Part shown: positions 36,201 to 47,891 of the stretch, one piece after another
Layout of the letters: every line of letters starts with the position of its first letter
Position numbering within the stretch: the stretch's first letter is position 1
Assembly (NCBI GenBank): GCA_032209605.1
Contig: JASFXZ010000010.1
Location: 12,173,385-12,237,384 of the forward strand
Source: Mactromeris polynyma
Taxonomy: Eukaryota > Mollusca > Bivalvia > Venerida > Mactridae
Direction: 5' to 3'
DNA: 64,000 bases
Position numbers and translations under genes: made by a program
Notes under the pieces: model-generated
What the model was told of the DNA's origin: nothing
The model's database searches: none
What the model saw: the letters and a program-made list of their open reading frames with translations, nothing else

Positions 36201-37945
36201 CAAGAAAATGGGCTTGAAAAATGCGTCATTAATTTTAAGGTGGTCTTTAAGTGGGGTTTTACTGCATATAGATATCAATAATGAACTGAGAATTATCAGG
36301 ATCACATCGAACGTTGTTTGATCAAACATTATATATATAAAATTGCATTTTTATTTACGTACACTTTTTACAAGATATTTAATTAGCACCATTATCCTGA
36401 TGGGCGTGCGCTAATGTAAAAGCTAATTCTTTGAAAATGAGTAAACATGCAATTGCATTCAATTTCATGTTTTAAAAGCTACAAGTGTATGCAATTAAAC
36501 ACAGTACAATGCGTACTAATGATTCCACCAGTTACATTACATTAAAGTGTCACATAAAATGTTTAATAATGATATTGTTTTATTTTTGGAATGTAACATG
36601 TTACATTTAATAAATAAAATTGAGCGTTGATCCTTTTTACAATAAACAGCAAACAACATTACCAACACTATTATAGAATTAATAATTTCACAATGAACAG
36701 TAATATTTACATGTATAAATAAAATCTCACGCGTATTTTGGCATACAGTTATATTCAATTGTATCAGTTGTTGGAAATAGATGCATCACATAGTTATCAT
36801 TTACACATACATGTAAACACTGACACACGCTAACATTTTAGTACATACATGTACACAGTTGAAATGTGTCAATCATTACATCTGACAATGCGACTCTTTA
36901 GTTTTAGTTGTTTTAAACAAGATAATCAAACCACCACTTGTGTCTTTTATTCCGTAATTTAATTGTTTGTATATCTACTAGTCAACATGATGGAAATTTG
37001 ACGTCAGAGTATTGTCGTGTAAGAAGCATTTCAAAGTTTCAACTATATCCTTACAAGTAGACCGAACACCATTTAGGTAAATGATTATTTGACATGTTTA
37101 TATTATGTTCGTATATCCAACATGATTGGACTTCGACTGCGTTATGTTGCAATATTGGACAAATGAGCTGGAAAACAAACACCTCTGCAACTTGCCGGAC
37201 AACGAGTACATTAGCCACCCAAAGGACACATGAACAATTAATACAATAAAATAATGGATAGAGATATAACCGCATTCGACCAGTCGGTGGCAAGAACGCC
37301 TCTTTGAGTTTATAACTACCTGGTTTCAGGATGCACCTAAAGTTTGATATATCCAATCAACCCCAATATTAAAGAAAATCCACGTGTTCAAGTATCCAAC
37401 ATAAGGGACGGCTAACTAAGTAAAATGGGTGTAAGACATAAAGTCTAGTATATATATAAATAGTCCTATGAGGCCAGTCAAGTAAGTACCACATAACTTA
37501 TTAGACCGAAGACCAATTGATGATACAATCATAAAATAACTAGTGTTGTCAAAGTCTTAAAACTATTTAGGTATGCCTGAAGTAAGTCCTTGTTCCAATA
37601 CATGTATGGAAGTGTAGCTTTGTTTAACTTAAGTATATACTTCAAAATCAAAACAGCTATAACGTAATAATGACATACAAATGTATCAACAAATAAACAT
37701 AATTTTGTTTGAATATAACAGAATCATTGGTTTTATGTCATGGAATACACATTCCTTCTAACCCATGTTTATCAGGCGCGCTTTTCTACTGTTCTTCCTG
37801 CTTTCAAATTTGTGTTTCATTTGACGTTTCGAATTTTATAGGAATGCGTGTGTTGGTGAATTGTTTAGATCCTATTTACGGGCACCTCTATAACATTTCA
37901 TGGGGCATTTATATTTGCAGGTGTTCCGCGACTTTTAAGTGTTAA
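30278..37945 (+). CDS. Small RING-finger protein (putative E3 ligase)
   Basis: Exon 30241-30280 lies between TTTTTGTTTCAG and GTAAGA and ends exactly with ATG. Exon 31121-31172 (after TTCTGTTTCAG, before GTAAGG) encodes DDRFKCSFCDLWNDSAD. The next exon starts at 37722 in matching phase and is open to TAA at 37945, giving 92 residues. Together they form C-x2-C-x13-C-x3-H-x2-S-x2-C-x7-C-x2-C, a RING finger in which the fifth zinc ligand is Ser instead of Cys. RING domains bind ubiquitin-conjugating enzymes. Whether this one does is uncertain because one site-1 or site-2 ligand is replaced. The tail after residue 46 has no known domain. The 6.5-kb intron contains one copy of the large duplication and the partial third copy. 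The final acceptor is weak, and the gene may continue by a donor I did not recognise. Confidence 0.5.
30700..30845 (-). repeat. Diverged SINE, family C
   Basis: It aligns by eye with 17965-18145: CTCGGTT..CTGC.AGCGACTGACC, TTCCCACTT, then the antisense B-box region CCGATTTCAATTCTGG and TAGTCAAGCG. Confidence 0.45.
32370..33380 (+). mobile_element. Dead Tc1-like transposon, copy A
   Basis: The inverted ends start CTAGCGGAAATAAAAAAAAC and, from the right, CTAACGGAAATAAAAAACGC, with TA on both sides. Inside, 32666-32914 encodes a Tc3-type helix-turn-helix (MVRLSEGDRGRAIVLLLHGF, then FGVHETTLSRLLQRL). After a gap, 33037-33219 encodes the catalytic block QWRRVLFTDESRFTLFRSDK. The region between is frameshifted and shortened, and the last catalytic residue is missing, so no active transposase can be made. 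It was present before the large duplication. Confidence 0.88.
33878..34180 (+). other. Open frame shared by both duplication copies, doubtful gene
   Basis: A 100-codon frame starting MAENFIAYANITLCLTFIEL contains hydrophobic stretches. The paralogous frame at 40410-40736 is also open, with few amino-acid changes. Since the duplication is recent, shared openness is weak evidence. There are no domain, splice or promoter signals, so it is probably a chance frame. Confidence 0.15.
35212..35318 (+). repeat. tRNA-derived SINE (family A), fullest copy
   Basis: GGTCGCTGAGGTGTAGTGGT holds a pol III A-box (TGGTGTAGTGG-like). GTAGACCCGGGTTCATC is a mutated B-box. Then come TAGCGCCATTGACCG and the tail. 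The two ends resemble a tRNA acceptor stem but do not pair well, so this is a SINE head and not a working tRNA gene. Confidence 0.75.
36480..37020 (+). repeat. Third, partial duplication copy lacking the Tc1 insertion
   Basis: It matches 32200-32369 and then directly 33381-33790, skipping the whole Tc1-like element. At 36670-36705 the sequence passes from TTATAGAATTAATAAT straight into CACAATGAACAGTAAT. It is more diverged than copies A and B are from each other. Confidence 0.85.
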
Positions 37946-38105
37946 CTTATGTCACAATCTAGTTGGTAAAATGTCTTTCCGTACACAAAGTAAGTTATGT
38001 CCTGTGTATAAACCCTATAATACCACATCTTATTATAATTATTCAAAGTACTAAAACACCTGTTGTAAAACCTCGTGAATAAATTATAAATAAAATAATT
38101 ATTTT
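37946..38105. other. Short spacer before duplication copy B
   Basis: Nothing recognised. Confidence 0.4.
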
Positions 38106-38914
38106 TAATACATTTTACACAAAAAGCTAGCGGCTAGTTTGATGTATTTTGTACCACAGTACAGAACGCAATTTGTTAGTACTGTTTGTGGAATATCAGT
38201 GTTATTGCTGTGATAACGCCAGTGATTATTTGCGGGTTCCGAGATTCCGTAGAAGGAAGTTGTGATTTTAAGAAAGCACTTGTATCATCTTGCATGATAC
38301 CGATTGATATTGATTTAATCCCAAAGTTTGTACTTTTTTCCTGACGCATGCACCGAAATAACAACATATATTTTGACCTAATACATGAACACTTAATGAT
38401 CAGCCATGCAAACGCGCTGTTACAATGAACAGTGTCCTAGTTGAATTATGGACAGGTAGCGATTATGTTTATATTATTTATCTCAATGCCTATCGATACT
38501 TATTCATGACACAATTATTTAAATATTGCTTGCGTTCATGGAATTACCTATATGGCAATCGAAAGTGTATTAATGGTTTTTGTATGAACATAATACGTGC
38601 TTGTCATTGGTTGCAATACATATGGTAACACTAATAATGTTAGTGATAATACAATACAAATAAAGGCACATAATACTAACGGGTAAAGCCTGAAATAGAT
38701 AGAACAAACTTTTACAAAATTGCTTAGAATATATTTGGACATGTATGATTCCACCAGTTATATTACATTAAATTGTCTAATGACATGTTTAATAATTATG
38801 ATGCTTTACTTTGGAATGTAACATTTTAATATATAAAAAATATTAAGCCTTGATCCTTTTTACAATAAAAAGCACAATCATTACCAACAACATTTTAGAA
38901 TTAATAATAATATA

Positions 38915-39904
38915 CTAGCGGAAATAAAAAAAACGCACGTTCGGGTTTGGTTTCGTAACTTTTTTAAAGATGAACCAAATTTCCTGAAATTTCACACGCG
39001 GTAACCTTGCTTTACTGTCTCCTGTACAGTGCAGTAAATTTTGGATAAGCATTATCCCGTGCGACACAGTTTTTAATCATCCGAAAATCGCAAAAAAATG
39101 TGCAACCCGGGTAGAACCAAATGGTAATGATTTGAAAACCATACCAAATCAAACTTTTAAACTATTCACATCGACTGCACAAAACATCAGATCCGAACGA
39201 TTAGGAGGCAAAATGGTGCGCTTATCAGAAGGTGATAGGGGTAGAGCTATTGTGCTGCTTTTACATGGCTTTTCGAAACGTCATGTCGCCACGCAGTTTG
39301 GGGTGCATGAAACAACGCTATCTCGCTTGCTTCAGCGCCTCAGGGCAACCGGAAGATTGGCTGACTGTCCTAGACCCGGACGCAACGTCAAGATAGAGAA
39401 ATACGTCTATCACACCTCCGAAACATATTTAAGTCCGCGGTGGAGACAGCGAGAGTCGTGATCGGCACTCATTGACGCCGGGTGAGTCCTAGGCCGGTCA
39501 GAAATCGGTTACGGTAGGTAGGTTTAACGCCACGACGTCCGTACGTTGGACCGCCACCTAAACCCTTGGCTGAATTCGCACGCGCCAAATTTGTTTAGGC
39601 TCGTTCAATGGCGACGTGTGTTGTTCACTGATGAATCGAGGTTTACTCTTTTCAGATCAGACAAACAACAACGTGTGTATCGACGTCGCGGTGGGCACAC
39701 GCTATTGATCAGTTTTAAGGAATAGAGTAGGGTGTCCACCTAAAAAAACTGTGGACATGCCACCTGGTATAGAATTAAACTTTTCATTAAATGCCCTTCG
39801 AAAAATGTACAAAGCACACATACGTTAAAACATTAGGTCCAAATCATTCAAACATTTCGAATATTTTACACCAAAACCGAACTTGCGTTTTTTATTTCCG
39901 TTAG
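38915..39904 (+). mobile_element. Dead Tc1-like transposon, copy B
   Basis: Same ends and TA flanks as copy A. The helix-turn-helix frame is 39132-39461 (MVRLSEGDRG from 39213). The catalytic FTDESRFTLF block follows near 39620-39700. A 24-bp deletion removes the start of the second frame present in copy A. It is a duplicate of the same insertion, not an independent jump, because its flanks match. Confidence 0.88.
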
Positions 39905-41817
39905 TAAACAATGAACAGTAATACTTTTTTTAACTAAAAGCACACGCATATATTGGCAAACAATTAATTATATCCAATTATATCCAGTCGTTGGAAATAG
40001 AGCCATAACATAGTCATCATTTACACATACATGTTAACACTGACATACGCTAAAACTTTCGTAAATTAATATAGACAGTTGAAATACGTCAACCATTACA
40101 TCTGACACTCCGACTTTACGGTTTAAGTTGTTTTAAACATGTTTTATTTAGATATATTCCGTTATAATAGAACGTGTCTTATATGTAGTTAGTATGCATG
40201 CGGGTTTTCATTTAAATCAAAATCGCAACTGGTGACTTCTATTCCGTAATTTATTTCTTTGTATATTTACAGGTTTGATATGATGGGAATCTGACGACAG
40301 AGTAATGCAATCATTTATTCACTTATCTGATTCGTAATGGAGGCATCCCGTTAAAAAATATTGGCAATAGGCATTTTCTAATTTACCGGGAATTCCGAGA
40401 TTCAATTGTTTGGCTGAATATTTTATTGCTTATGCAAACATAACACTGTGTCTTACATTCATTGAACTACCGCACTCCTCAAACATTGTATTTAGTGTGT
40501 TATTGCTTACACAATTAACACGATTTATCGTATTTTTATCAGTAACTCAGCCAATATTTGAGGTCTGTTATTGGCGTATATTGTCACATGACGTTTATGT
40601 TTGTCCAATTTGTTATTATAAACGTCTTATGTCAAGTGATAATATTATAGAGATCAAAGCAGTACATAGGAATGCTTCAATAAGAATATACTTTAATCAG
40701 GAAAGTCTTTGGACACAGATATATAAAATATACTGATAAAGGGAAGTTACGCGTAATGTATGTCTGTGTATATCTATATAACTAATATACCTATATATAT
40801 ATGGTACAAAGTCGACACTTATTGTGTTGTTATGCTTTCTTGAATACATTATTTTGACAGCGAATGATCGTATTAAGGTTCTTAATAGCTTGTTCGCAAA
40901 AGATTACAGTCAACTCGGCCTCGAACAAAAGTATTGTTTACGACTAGGTCAGCAGCACGTTGTCTAACGCTGAAATAGTTTCAAAATAAGCCTACGACAA
41001 TTATCAAGGAATTTATTGAATTTGAACTTATTTGATTAATATTTAGATTTATATTATTGGGTGTACTTATTCCAATAACTATGATTGCTATGTAATATGA
41101 TTGTGTTGATGGTATTATGTAAATATTTCGTGTTACAATAAAATGATGATGGCGTGTACTGAATACGTTCTCTTAATTATACATTATCAATTTGTGTTCC
41201 GTGTTTGAGGTGAATGGGGAACTTTGATAGTTATTGTACTTCAGGAAGTTCCATTTTATGTGCAGCAAATACAGGTTAAGTACTATAGTGCCAATATCGC
41301 TCATAGTTTTTCAAAGGAAATAATAAAAATGGTTACAATAGTTGTTCAAATCGTGTTTATCTATTAACAAATTCGTACATCAATGACCCTATGCTTAAAA
41401 AAATACCAACATAACAACGTATAGCTCTCTAGTATTGACCAGACACTAACTAACCGCCGGTTGATATGCTCTAATCTGTTCGTTATTTGTACATGATGAA
41501 CAGTATCAGAAATAAAACAAAATGGTCAACCGATGACTCGATGGAACAGTGACAGTATCGTGGACTCACACACAAGACAATTTTAGGTTCGAATATACTC
41601 TCCATGTTACATATTTACTATATTCCAATTACATAACTAGCTGTGCTAATTGTATCATTATTAATTTCATTTAACAATGTCTTATATAATTGAACTCGAA
41701 ATACTGTAGATATACATTTACGACGTTATATTAGTGTTCATATATATTAGTGTACTTCATCTAAAGTGTAGTTTACCTAAATCAACTTTATATAAGTTAA
41801 ATTTACACGAAAATAAC

Positions 41818-41905
41818 GTCAGGTCGCTGTGGTGTAGTGGTCCCGGGTTCGACTCCCGGTAGCGCCATTGACCGATTGTTCGTGTTCCACAAACATGACT
41901 TTATG
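41818..41905 (+). repeat. tRNA-derived SINE (family A), deleted copy
   Basis: GGTCGCTGTGGTGTAGTGGT runs directly into CCCGGGTTCGACTCCCGG. Compared with copy A about 27 bp between the A- and B-boxes are gone, while the B-box here is closer to consensus. Confidence 0.75.
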
Positions 41906-43455
41906 TTTGTACTAACCACAGAGCGCCACACCTTGCTTTGGAACAGTCTCAGTAGAAGCAAGTCAAATATATCGATCTTACCTTTCCTGCATACACCTTT
42001 TGGAATTATTAACTGATTAAAAATCCGAGTATGTCTAGGTCGTCTACTTATTGACAAGAAAGTATATGCAATGTTATTAAATGATATACTACCATACTCG
42101 CTATCGCATGATCAAGTTTGTTTAATTTCTTATATGGCAGGCAAACTATTTTATCTGATACTTACCTGTTCGCCCGAAACTATGTTCGCAATTTTGCATA
42201 TAATGTGTTATTTGACAATTAAAAGTAATGCCTGACAATCAGCATTGTGTGTGTTTGTTCAGTATGCATTAACACACGTGGTTAAATAGAATAAAGTGCA
42301 CGAAACCATATACATACCAATAATACAGACTTTTTCTGAAATAGAAAAAATGTTCACTGTAAAAATTCACTTTTTAAATATCAATATGTTTATTATAGAT
42401 CGTTTGTTTCATTTGTTTGTATTGCATTGCATTTATATTATCTCGCAATACAAATTGTTATTTGCTAGAATGGTAAAAATGCCTTTTCACTACCATATGT
42501 TGTTTATGATTTGTTATAATATAACGAACTTGATATTTATCAATACGACAAGAATAACCATGGTTTTCAGAATAGAAGTGCACAATCGTTTTATTTAATA
42601 ATATAGATTTTATCGATTATGGTGTTATGGAATATCGAAGATTTAGAGATGTATGTAATGCAATTCATGAGTGTACTTTACTGTATAGGTCGAACAATGC
42701 GAAGCAAAAACAAAATGCATACATCATGAAATGAGATGTAGTAAATTCATATTGCTTCACATGACTTAATTAATAATGCACGACACGAGTTTAGTGTTTC
42801 TATTTTCATTTGTTACGAATTAACAAGAAGAGCATACGAATGATAAATAAATACGCAAATGTACAACTACATAAACATAGCTGCATTAAACTGGGAAATG
42901 AAAACTGAAAATGAAGGACACGTATTGTATATTCAATTAATGATTATACATATATACAGTATAAACTATTGGAATACATTTTGAAATCACTAATCTGTGT
43001 ACAATAATTGTACTCTAAATAAAGCAGGTTATTTGTCACATCGTTACATATCTGCGACTTGATCACAAATCTGTGCATCTCTAGTTACATATCAAGCATT
43101 GTTAGTATTTTATTTCTATCTTCAAGGTTCATTTCCAGATCAAAATATGTAGCTTTAATAATACTACACAATTCACCACGATATATTTGGCAAAACATCA
43201 TTATTCATTTTCTCTAAATGTACGTGGTTCGATATTTATCGGTTCGGTCATTGATTCAAAACGACAAAAAATGTTATTATGATTAGTTACATTATATGTA
43301 GTATGCATCAGCGTTTTATAGGATAATAAATGATGAAATCGAACTGCAATCTTATAAACAAACACTAGTGGTATAATCCCTTTATTTAATCTTGTAAATG
43401 GAAGTAGCATTTTTACACCGGTGATATAAAGAAATGTATATTACTTCACACTTAC
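41906..43455. other. AT-rich stretch downstream of the Deltex-like exons
   Basis: The end of the DTC domain (W..IHHKT and the GYPDPNY segment in known Deltex proteins) should be encoded by a further minus-strand exon. I could not find one in the right phase here. A frame at 43410-43201 contains FHHLLSYKT, but no acceptor gives the needed phase, and I do not use it. Confidence 0.3.
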
Positions 43456-46400
43456 TGGTATAGTTCTATTACGCCTGGAGTTATGCTACTGCTGCTGTCA
43501 ACAGTGAACAATAACTTCCTGTCAAATGCCTGTCTCAACAAACTCAGGATAGCACTTCCTTCGTCATCGTTATATAGATAACCCATCATGCTGATACCGG
43601 TATACGAATTACCCGGGTTGCAATTTAGTTTCTGTAACAAACATTAGAAAGTGTTCGAGTAGAATCAACCTCATTGAGACCACATGGTCTCCCGACGCAG
43701 AACCACGATGTACAAGCTAATAATGATCAGTCGTTATGGTAGGGATATACTGTACAACAATTAGATATGAGCAAAAAGGAGAGTATTCCGTCAACTGTTT
43801 AGTATGGCATTGTTTTATATAATTTCTAAATGACAAGTGTTATGATGGTGCCTCCTTTCTTACACTGTATAAGCAGAGTGTTGGCAGTTACTTTAAGGTA
43901 GATAATTATGTTGCTAGCTCTGTTTACTTGATTTTATTGAGATTGACGCGAAAGCAGCGCGGGAGAATTATTACTTGCGTTTTTCCATTGTACACGCCGG
44001 CAAGAGAAGATGCTTCGTATTCTCACAGCAATTGTCGTAATGGTGTAGCGTATGTCATTGTGTGTCATTGGTAAATCCAAAGTTCACATTGGTTGATATG
44101 TTATATGATTATGTGGTATAAACCACCTGACTACTGTTATACTCGGGAACTCGTCAATTTTAATAAATCACGACATTTGTATGTTCCGCTTGAGGACTAT
44201 TAAATTATTCACACGATTTCCAGTGTAATTACTTTACGCACATGTCCGTTGGTTCTATCAATACTGTTCCATGACAATAAAGTGCAGCACCAATTTAATG
44301 TAGGATATTTAGAATGTGAAATGAGTTGGTGTGATGCGTGTCAAGTTCACTCTGGAACCCCATACCGGTGTATGTAACCAGTTAAGGGCAAACGAACACA
44401 TGTGCAATGTAGTCATTTGTCAACTACATTTCTTTTATAGCGCTTAATAATCATAACCGTACACATCAATGTAAAAGCAAATGTGACTGCAAGTTCAAGT
44501 TTACAAATTCAAAGTATAGGTTAATAGTGGAAGTACAAGTAAACGGTCCAAGATCGACCGGTATATCAATCACTGAATCATATATGAATGAAAACTACGT
44601 GTATTAAAATTTCACTCGAAAACAAATGTACATGCAGGCCGTTGTGATATTGTTCAGCTGTGTCCTGGCTACTGTATTGTGTGCTTAAATTTTCCAGAAA
44701 AATAACCAAAAACGATTACTGACTTGAAAAAGACTGACTGTCAACATGAACGTTACGACATTGTTTTTGATAACCAATAATAATAATCCACATATTAGTT
44801 CAGGTAATTTGTTGAAATTTCAGATCACTGCTTGTCTACACATATAACACCGACTAAGTTAATTTAAAATGAATAGGTAATGGGTCGCATACTCTGTCTG
44901 ATATCCAATTGTCCCGTCCTATGAACGTAGTTTGTCGTATGAAGACGAGCGTTTGTTATGTCCATAACAATGAAGTGATCAGAGACTGAACCAGGATGCT
45001 TAATAAAATAGACATTGAGTTTTCTTTCTCTGTTCCCATGAACAGTCCATGCGCTATGGTCAAAACACTGAGCTTCCTGTGCCCGTAATAATTATATTAT
45101 CAATAAACTCATGCTTTTAACAAGTAAAGTGCAGGCGGTCTGCCTCATAGTAACCGGACCTGAATACATTAAAGACACTTACAAAAGTAATAAGGGATAT
45201 TAACAAGCTGTAAGGTTAGCGTATAAAGTTTAAAAGACATTTTCTTATAAATTGTTCACTTGTTCCCCATTTCAGAACTAACCTCCATCTAGGCTGTGTA
45301 TATACTACTTGTACAATATGTTTATAAAGAAAATATTTATTTTTAAATCATTTGTACTACTTATACAATATGTTTGAATATTTTGGTCCTTGTTTTATGT
45401 TTATAAAAGAAATATTTTAAAATCATTCACAATAATAGACAAAACGACAGGGAACAAAGAATGACATTAGATTAGCAACTGACTCAGCTTTGTCAACTAA
45501 TATAAAAATCACCCCGTTCCTACGAGTCATGTTTGTATTAAAATAATTTATTGGTAAAAGTAACTAGCTTGAGAGTATTCAATACCATTAACCTTGCGCC
45601 GATAACGCGCATAATTTCGTATTGAAACGAGTCTGTATCACAAACATTTTCATATGTCAAAATTCGCCCTAGCTCGTTTAAATGCCTTATAAAATATAAT
45701 GAATTTGAGTGGAACGTTAAATAATAATATAAATGCGAACGAAGATTTGAGTTCTTTCTTGATGTATATTGAACTTATTCAGGCTTTTAAATAATATAGA
45801 TACACTATTTCCGACTGCGAACATAGTAGACATATATAGAGGATCTAACAGATATATAGAGAGAGAGACATAAATGATATATAGACATAACAAAGTACCT
45901 GACATATAGACCTTATATGTTTAATCAATGCTAGACCACCTAAGTTTGATTGATGCTTAGGACGATATTTTAACGAAACAATGTGCGTAACTTTCAAATA
46001 CAGTTCAAAGCACAATACCGTAAATGTAATGTACATATACTATTTGTATTGCACTGTGCCAAAACGTACATATACGTTTTTTTTCCAATATTCAGACAAA
46101 TTAAACAAATACATGCATTTGTATATACAGTACCATGCTACCTTTTGAGACATCTAGTTACATATGTACAAGTACAAACACAATGATCAGTATATTTGCT
46201 AATAATATCATGGAAAGGTAGGTACGATGTTTTACCGCGGACGTGTATATTAGTTACGTGGGAAACAGCCAAAGTGTATTAGAGTGTACATATTAAAGTA
46301 TATTTGCAACGCTTGAAGTCTTCGAACATGTGCTGAATATTTTACATAAATCATTCTGCGTTTTCTGCATTCAAAGATATGATATGAAAATATAAATAGT

Positions 46401-47156
46401 TTTTCTCGTACCGACTGTTTTCCCTGTGGAAATGTAAATGTTAACTCATAACACGATGCATAAACATCTATTCTTTTGACAGTGTATTCCATTGTACCTT
46501 CAGGTTGATCTGAATACAAACAAAATGCATAATGGTTCGCATAATAACAATTTTACAGAATCTACTTCGTTATAAAATGTCTATTCCTAAATTGTGTTTA
46601 AATTCGATCGTCAGTAATGTCAGATGCCTATGTATTTCAAACAGCTAAATATACCGATACCAATCAAATTTCGCTTTCAGAATGACAGACAAAAACAGTT
46701 GTACAACGTAAACTAAGTTATATTACCTTACAATATACCATACAAACATGAACCATCGACATTAGGCGCACGATGTTAGAAGTATTATAGCCAATAATTC
46801 ATCAGCATTTCAGTTGCGTTGGTCAGTATACATAACCAGTACTCCGGGTAGACAAGCTAGTACTAACCAACATAAAACTTACTAATCAGATAAATATGGG
46901 GGACACATGACTTGGATTAGTTGTCTTCAGTCCAGTTTTCACGGATATCATACCATCACCTCCGGTTCGAACCTACGACCTAAGACTGAACCGGCAGACG
47001 AGAGATGTACCCACTGAAATAACCGGACGTGTTAGTGCATTTAAATTACAGAAACCTACCTCCAAATGTAATGTTGCATACGTTACATATGATAGTCCTA
47101 TTCTTCTCCATCTTCTCAATGCTGCTCGTGTGTCCACACGATAAAGTAACTTCATT
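43456..47156 (-). CDS. Deltex-like RING/DTC ubiquitin ligase, three internal exons (partial)
   Basis: Three minus-strand exons join with matching phases. 47156-47060 encodes NEVTLSCGHTSSIEKMEKNR and CNVCNITFG. 46509-46412 encodes DQPEGTMEYTVKRIDVYASC and LTFTFPQGKQS. 43631-43456 encodes KLNCNPGNSYTGISMMGYLY, then LLRQAFDRKLLFTVDSS. This order is the RING end, the QPEG-M start of the Deltex C-terminal (DTC) domain, the NPG..Y.G segment and the AFDR.L.FT core, as in DTX1-4 and DTX3L. Deltex proteins ubiquitinate and, through RING-DTC, can modify ADP-ribose or ADP-ribosylated targets, with roles in Notch and antiviral signalling. The RING half keeps C-x-H and C-x2-C, but the next two ligand positions read S and K, so one zinc site looks lost. 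The first C-x2-C exon and the final IHHKT exon were not found. A SINE lies just downstream of the 47060 donor. Confidence 0.78.
46960..47050 (-). repeat. tRNA-derived SINE head next to an exon donor
   Basis: The minus strand reads GGTTATTTCAGTGGGTACAT, then GGTCGTAGGTTCGAACCGGA with a perfect B-box. It begins about 10 bp downstream of the Deltex-like exon's 5' splice site. Confidence 0.55.
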
Positions 47157-47750
47157 CTAAATATAAAATTGTTTATGTTATACATATTTGCATCAATACT
47201 TGATCTTAAGGCCACACCAATTAATGTGTCTTTCGTCGGAACGATCACATTAAAGCCATTTACTCCGAGCAAAAATAATTTAAAAAAACTCGTAAGCACA
47301 CAGAAAGCTGTTTTCGAGAAAATGAATTGATAACGCTGTCCCGGTCGAAACCGAAACAAAAGCACAGATGTTGGGTTTTAAACCACATTAGATGCGTTCT
47401 ACGTGTTATGGATCGATAACCAAGCGTCTGCAAACGTGAAGGGTACCCTACGTATTGTAATGATGTGTATTATACACATACTGTCATTTCACTCCTAAAA
47501 AACTACTGTATTATAAAAGAAGTCTAAGTAAACAACGGAGACGTAACATTCGTGCTAAACAAACACGTAACATTCACGACACGGTAGTTAACCAAAGATC
47601 AAATCGCTGTAGATTTTAGTTGGCGAACCCAACTTTTATAATTAAGAAACTTCTATAATTCTATAAAGTAGAGGTTAATAAGATTATCAAATAACACCTT
47701 CCTTTTGTGTCATGTATCCTTTAATTAATTCAATATATAGAGGATATTTG
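47157..47750. other. Upstream intron of the Deltex-like gene
   Basis: I searched for the missing C-x2-C exon ending in phase 0 and found no convincing candidate. Confidence 0.35.
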
Positions 47751-47891
47751 TTGAATTCGATGGAAGATCGAATTTTATTTCACGAGTGGTCAAAAGAAAT
47801 ATATATTTTCACGAGTGGCGTTGCCACGAGTGAAAATATACTTTTCTTTTGACCACGAGTGAAATAAAATTCGATCTTCCATCGAAATCAA
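47751..47891. repeat. Foldback element with about 70-bp arms
   Basis: The left arm begins TTGAATTCGATGGAAGATCG and the inverted right arm begins TTGATTTCGATGGAAGATCG. The arms share TTTTATTTCAC, GTGGTCAAAAGAAA and ATATTTTCAC blocks and meet at a loop of only a few bases. CACGAGTG occurs twice in each arm. No coding content. Confidence 0.9.

Larger units (their letters stand above)
38106..41905 (+). repeat. Large direct duplication, copy B
   Basis: See copy A for shared content. It begins at the same TAATACATTTTACACAAAAA word and ends inside the SINE tail. Distinctive changes are a 24-bp deletion inside the Tc1, an insertion near 41525 and a 27-bp deletion in the SINE head. Confidence 0.93.

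Noticed and set aside
37051..37356. Minus-strand 101-codon frame
   Set aside because: No recognisable domain, splice context or conservation within the window.
43201..43410. Possible final DTC exon containing FHHLLSYKT
   Set aside because: The upstream exon ends in phase 2, and no acceptor gives that phase for this frame. The flanking residues do not follow the DTC pattern.
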